In this document: positions 60,853 through 64,000 of the stretch, in pieces
Numbering within the stretch: the stretch's first letter is position 1
Layout: every line of letters begins with the position of its first letter
Source: UBA1563 sp041667115
GTDB taxonomy: Bacteria; Bacteroidota; Ignavibacteria; Ignavibacteriales; Ignavibacteriaceae
NCBI GenBank assembly: GCA_041667115.1
Contig: JBAYFO010000004.1
Span: 57,871-121,870 of the forward strand
Direction: 5' to 3'
Length of the DNA stretch: 64,000 nucleotides
Program-made: the position numbers and the translations under genes
Notes under the pieces: generated by a model
Databases searched by the model: none
Told to the model about the DNA's origin: nothing
What the model saw: only the letters and a program-made list of their open reading frames with translations

Positions 60853-63104
60853 AAAACTACGATACAACACGGCACGTTAGAGGTGAATCGCTCTTTGCAG
60901 ATGATTTTAATGTTCCGGAAGGAACGCTTTTCGCTTCGGTTTTTGATTCTCCAATTGCACATGGGAAAATTTTTTCTGTTGATTTTTCCGAAGCGGAAAA
61001 ATTTCCGGGAGTGAAAAAAGTTATTCTCGCTAAAGATATTCCGGGACAAAATCAAATCGGCGGAATTATTCAAGATGAGCCGCTCCTTGCAGAAGATGAA
61101 GTTCACTTTTGCGGACAACCAATTGCCATTGTGCTTGCGGATACTCTTCTCATTGCTCGGGAAGCAAAAAAGAAAATAAAAGTCGAATTTGAAAAACTTA
61201 AACCCGTTACCGATCCGAGAGAAGCGTATGCAAAGGGAATGCTTATCGTTCCTCCGAGAATTTTTTCAAATGGAAACGTTGAAGAAGCTTTTAAACATTG
61301 CGATGTTGTGGTCGATGGAACAATCGAAACCGGAGCGCAAGAACATTTGTATCTTGAAACGCAAGGAGCGATCGCTTTCCCTACAGAAGGAAACGGTGTA
61401 AAAATAATTTCATCAACACAAGGACCAACCGCAACACAAAGAGCAGCATGTAAAGTATTAGGTTTGCACATGCATCAAGTTGAGGTTGATGTTATGCGGT
61501 TAGGAGGCGGATTCGGTGGAAAAGAAGATCAAGCAAACGCGTGGGCGGCTATGGCGGCTGTGTCGGCTTTTTTAATGAAAAAACCGGTGAAGCTAATTCT
61601 TCCCCGGCAAGAAGATATGCGTATGACCGGCAAACGTCATCCTTATTCTGCCGATTTTAAAATGGGATTATCAAACGACGGAAAAATTTTGTCATACGAA
61701 GTAACCTTCTTCCAAAATGCAGGCGCCGCAGCCGATCTTTCAACTGCAATTTTGGATCGAACACTCTTTCATGCAACGAATAGTTACTTCGTCCCAAACG
61801 TAAAAGCAACAGGTTTAAGCTGTAGGACAAATCTTCCGCCAAACACGGCATTCCGTGGATTCGGTGGTCCACAAGCAATGTTTACGTTTGAAGCCGCAAT
61901 TCAAAAAGCCGCAGATACGTTGGGCGTTGCCGCCTCGGTGATTCAAGAAAAAAATCTTCTGAAAGAAAAAGATGAATTTCACTACGGACAATTGGCGGAA
62001 AATTCCAAAGCGCGAGCTTGTTGGTTTGAGGCAAAGGAGAAATTCAACTTTGAACAGATTAAGAAAAATGTTGAAAGTTTTAATGCAATAAATAAAACTG
62101 TTAAAAAAGGTTACGCATTAATGCCGATCTGTTTTGGTATTTCATTTACAAATACTTTTATGAATCAAGCCGGGGCGCTCGTTCATATATATTCCGACGG
62201 AAGCGTTGGAGTGAGTACTGCTGCGGTTGAAATGGGTCAAGGGGTAAACGAAAAAATCCGGTTGGTTGCCGCGGAAATATTTTCAATTGATAAAGCAAAA
62301 ATTAAAGTTGAAACAACAAACACTACGCGTGTTGCAAATACTTCTCCAACAGCCGCAAGCAGTGCCGCTGATCTTAACGGCAAAGCAACAGAACTTGCTT
62401 GTAAAAACTTGGCAGAACGGTTAATGGTCTTTATAAAGGAAGAGTTGAGATTTTCTTCGTCAGATAAAATTGCATTTCGTGACGAGCAAGTTTTTTGCAA
62501 TGATAGAGCAATCGGGTTGACGTGGACAGAGCTCATTCAAAAAGCATTTTTTACAAGAGTTAATCTTTCAGCTCATGCTCATTACGCTGTTCCCGGAATT
62601 TATTTCGACAAAGAAAAGAATAAAGGTAATGCCTTTGCTTATTATTCATTTGGAACAGCAGTTGTTGAGGTAACTGTTGATTGCATTCGCGGAACATATG
62701 TTGTCGATTCCGTAAAAGCGGTGCATGATTTTGGAAAAAGTTTTGCTAATGTGATAGACAGAGGACAAGCTGAAGGTGCTATTATGCAGGGCATCGGATG
62801 GATGACGATGGAAGAGATAATTTACAATTCCGATGGCAAGCTACTAACTGACGCGCTTTCTACATATAAAGTCCCAGATATTCATTCCGCGCCGAAAGAA
62901 ATTGAAGTTCAATTTCTGGAGAACTCTGATAATCCGCTTGGCATCTTTAATTCCAAAGCAATCGGCGAACCGCCGTTAATGTACGGTATCGGCACGTTCT
63001 TCGCTTTGCAAAATGCGATAAAAGCTTTTCGACCTGAAAAAGAATTTATATTTTCTGCTCCGCTTACACCGGAAAAAGTTTTACTCGCTCTTTATAAAGA
63101 GTAA
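60849..63104 (+). CDS. xdhB: Xanthine dehydrogenase molybdopterin-binding subunit
   Basis: 751 residues. Molybdenum cofactor motifs: R-L-G-G-G-F-G-G-K-E near residue 220, N-T-A-F-R-G-F-G-G-P near residue 330, and the catalytic Glu in A-I-G-E-P-P-L near 710. Oxidises hypoxanthine and xanthine. Its ATG overlaps the xdhA stop by 4 bases, and AGGAGG lies just before it. Confidence 0.93.
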   Translation: MKNYDTTRHVRGESLFADDFNVPEGTLFASVFDSPIAHGKIFSVDFSEAEKFPGVKKVILAKDIPGQNQIGGIIQDEPLLAEDEVHFCGQPIAIVLADTLLIAREAKKKIKVEFEKLKPVTDPREAYAKGMLIVPPRIFSNGNVEEAFKHCDVVVDGTIETGAQEHLYLETQGAIAFPTEGNGVKIISSTQGPTATQRAACKVLGLHMHQVEVDVMRLGGGFGGKEDQANAWAAMAAVSAFLMKKPVKLILPRQEDMRMTGKRHPYSADFKMGLSNDGKILSYEVTFFQNAGAAADLSTAILDRTLFHATNSYFVPNVKATGLSCRTNLPPNTAFRGFGGPQAMFTFEAAIQKAADTLGVAASVIQEKNLLKEKDEFHYGQLAENSKARACWFEAKEKFNFEQIKKNVESFNAINKTVKKGYALMPICFGISFTNTFMNQAGALVHIYSDGSVGVSTAAVEMGQGVNEKIRLVAAEIFSIDKAKIKVETTNTTRVANTSPTAASSAADLNGKATELACKNLAERLMVFIKEELRFSSSDKIAFRDEQVFCNDRAIGLTWTELIQKAFFTRVNLSAHAHYAVPGIYFDKEKNKGNAFAYYSFGTAVVEVTVDCIRGTYVVDSVKAVHDFGKSFANVIDRGQAEGAIMQGIGWMTMEEIIYNSDGKLLTDALSTYKVPDIHSAPKEIEVQFLENSDNPLGIFNSKAIGEPPLMYGIGTFFALQNAIKAFRPEKEFIFSAPLTPEKVLLALYKE

Positions 63105-63160
63105 AACTTACAATAATTACTACGCATTGTTTATTTTTGAATAAATAGGTTTAAGGTTTT

Positions 63161-64000
63161 ATGCTGCTTCTAAAAAATTGTTTTCACATTGAAACGTTCG
63201 ATAATGATCAAAACTTTTCCGGCTATGACATTCTTGTCGAAAACAACAAAATTAAAAAAATTGAAAAGAATATTTCTATTAAAGAAGATCACCGGGTTTT
63301 GGATTGCTCAACGTGTGTTGTAATTCCCGGATTGGTAAACACGCATCACCATTTTTATCAAACACTAACGAGAAATTTACCGGCAGTTCAAAACGCGAAA
63401 CTGTTTGATTGGCTAATCTATCTTTATGAGATCTGGAAAAATATAGACGAAGAAGCGGTTTATTATTCTTCATTAATAGCGATGGGCGAACTGCTGAAAA
63501 CTGGATGCACGCTTTCGACCGATCATCATTATTTATATCCGAATAGTTTTACCGGTGATCTCATGGGGATACAATTTTCTGCAGCCGATAAATTAGGAAT
63601 GCGTTTCTCTCCAACCCGTGGATCAATGTCGCTTAGTAAAAAGAACGGCGGTTTGCCCCCGGATTCTGTTGTGCAAACCGAAAAGAAAATTTTAGAAGAC
63701 AGTTTGCGCGTTATTCAACAGTATCACGACGCATCCGAGGATTCGATGAAAAAGATCGTGCTTGCACCATGTTCTCCGTTTTCGGTTACAAAAGAAAACA
63801 TGAGAGAGACAGCACGGCTTGCTCGCGAACATAATGTAAGGTTACACACGCATCTCGCAGAGACAAGTGACGAGGATGATTATTGCGTTTCAATTCATGG
63901 AAAACGTCCACTTGCGTTAATGGAAGAAGTTGAATTTATAGGTGAAGATGTTTTTTACGCGCACGGAATTTTCTTTAATGATGATGAATTGAAAACGTTA
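63161..64000 (+). CDS. Amidohydrolase, 8-oxoguanine/guanine deaminase-like (C-terminal part beyond window)
   Basis: 280 residues, open to the last base. The amidohydrolase metal site is complete so far: N-T-H-H-H-F-Y-Q-T-L-T-R near residue 58, then R-L-H-T-H-L-A-E-T near 227 and Y-A-H-G-I-F near 265. The segment N-A-K-L-F-D-W-L matches the 8-oxoguanine deaminase/chlorohydrolase group. It follows xdhB by 56 bases, so guanine-type purine to xanthine/urate fits. Confidence 0.85.
   Translation, partial: MLLLKNCFHIETFDNDQNFSGYDILVENNKIKKIEKNISIKEDHRVLDCSTCVVIPGLVNTHHHFYQTLTRNLPAVQNAKLFDWLIYLYEIWKNIDEEAVYYSSLIAMGELLKTGCTLSTDHHYLYPNSFTGDLMGIQFSAADKLGMRFSPTRGSMSLSKKNGGLPPDSVVQTEKKILEDSLRVIQQYHDASEDSMKKIVLAPCSPFSVTKENMRETARLAREHNVRLHTHLAETSDEDDYCVSIHGKRPLALMEEVEFIGEDVFYAHGIFFNDDELKTL

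Noticed and set aside
1..64000. tRNA or rRNA genes, IS transposases, prophage genes
   Set aside because: None recognised in any spacer or frame.

Overview
The window looks like chromosomal DNA of an Ignavibacteria-type bacterium (Bacteroidota/Chlorobiota group). The DNA is AT-rich. Several genes have promoters of the Bacteroidota kind (TTG, about 19-21 nt spacer, TAnnTTTG). TTG and GTG starts occur, and there are many Lys/Ile-rich secreted proteins and lipoproteins ending their signal in GCKKS or GCSS. The placement is inferred from style and gene families; no rRNA or tRNA gene was seen.

Layout. 1-4 kb: an alpha-2-macroglobulin-like protein (cut by the left edge), RlpA and a membrane metallophosphoesterase. 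4.2-9 kb: carA and carB with a four-helix-bundle gene between them. 9.3-17 kb: a B12-binding radical SAM protein, class I aldolase FbaB, a membrane/spermidine-synthase fusion, a secreted acetolactate decarboxylase and an AlkD-like protein. 17-23 kb: ferritin, a BrnT/BrnA toxin-antitoxin pair, then the overlapping operon galE-rfbA-rfbC-glgP. 23.5-25.5 kb: Lrp regulator and glutamine synthetase. 27.5-29.7 kb: truA, a second four-helix-bundle gene, queD and queE. 30-37 kb: ABC exporter, 3-hydroxyacyl-CoA dehydrogenase, acetate kinase and a large SpoIIE-type phosphatase sensor. 37-42.6 kb: atypical SDR, asparaginase, two small surface proteins, a broken ParE toxin with intact antitoxin, and murI. 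42.6-48 kb: one minus-strand string queC - small ORF - methyltransferase - restriction enzyme - queF - glnD - murI. 48-59 kb: glycan-degrading genes (GH15-like, esterase, clan GH-A lipoprotein, GH3, GH2), with msrB and a U32 peptidase between. 59.4 kb to the end: xanthine dehydrogenase and a purine deaminase cut by the right edge.

Functional threads. queC, queD, queE and queF cover most of the preQ1 branch of queuosine synthesis. glnA with its adenylylation tyrosine, glnD and a neighbouring Lrp regulator point to a PII/GlnE-style nitrogen cascade. The xdh genes and the deaminase form a purine degradation block.

The most unusual content is repetitive. Two four-helix-bundle (23S intervening-sequence protein family) genes, one inside carAB and one inside the queE-queD-truA string, are each bracketed by inverted arrays of exact 7-bp period. 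An ORF-less copy of the same arrangement lies after msrB, and further solo heptamer arrays lie near carB and queE. Independently, two arrays of 21-bp units (8 and 18 copies) each lie just downstream of one of two similar GCKKS lipoprotein genes. Several other palindromic intergenic elements are present. The arrays and their gene association are the best candidates for an undescribed system.
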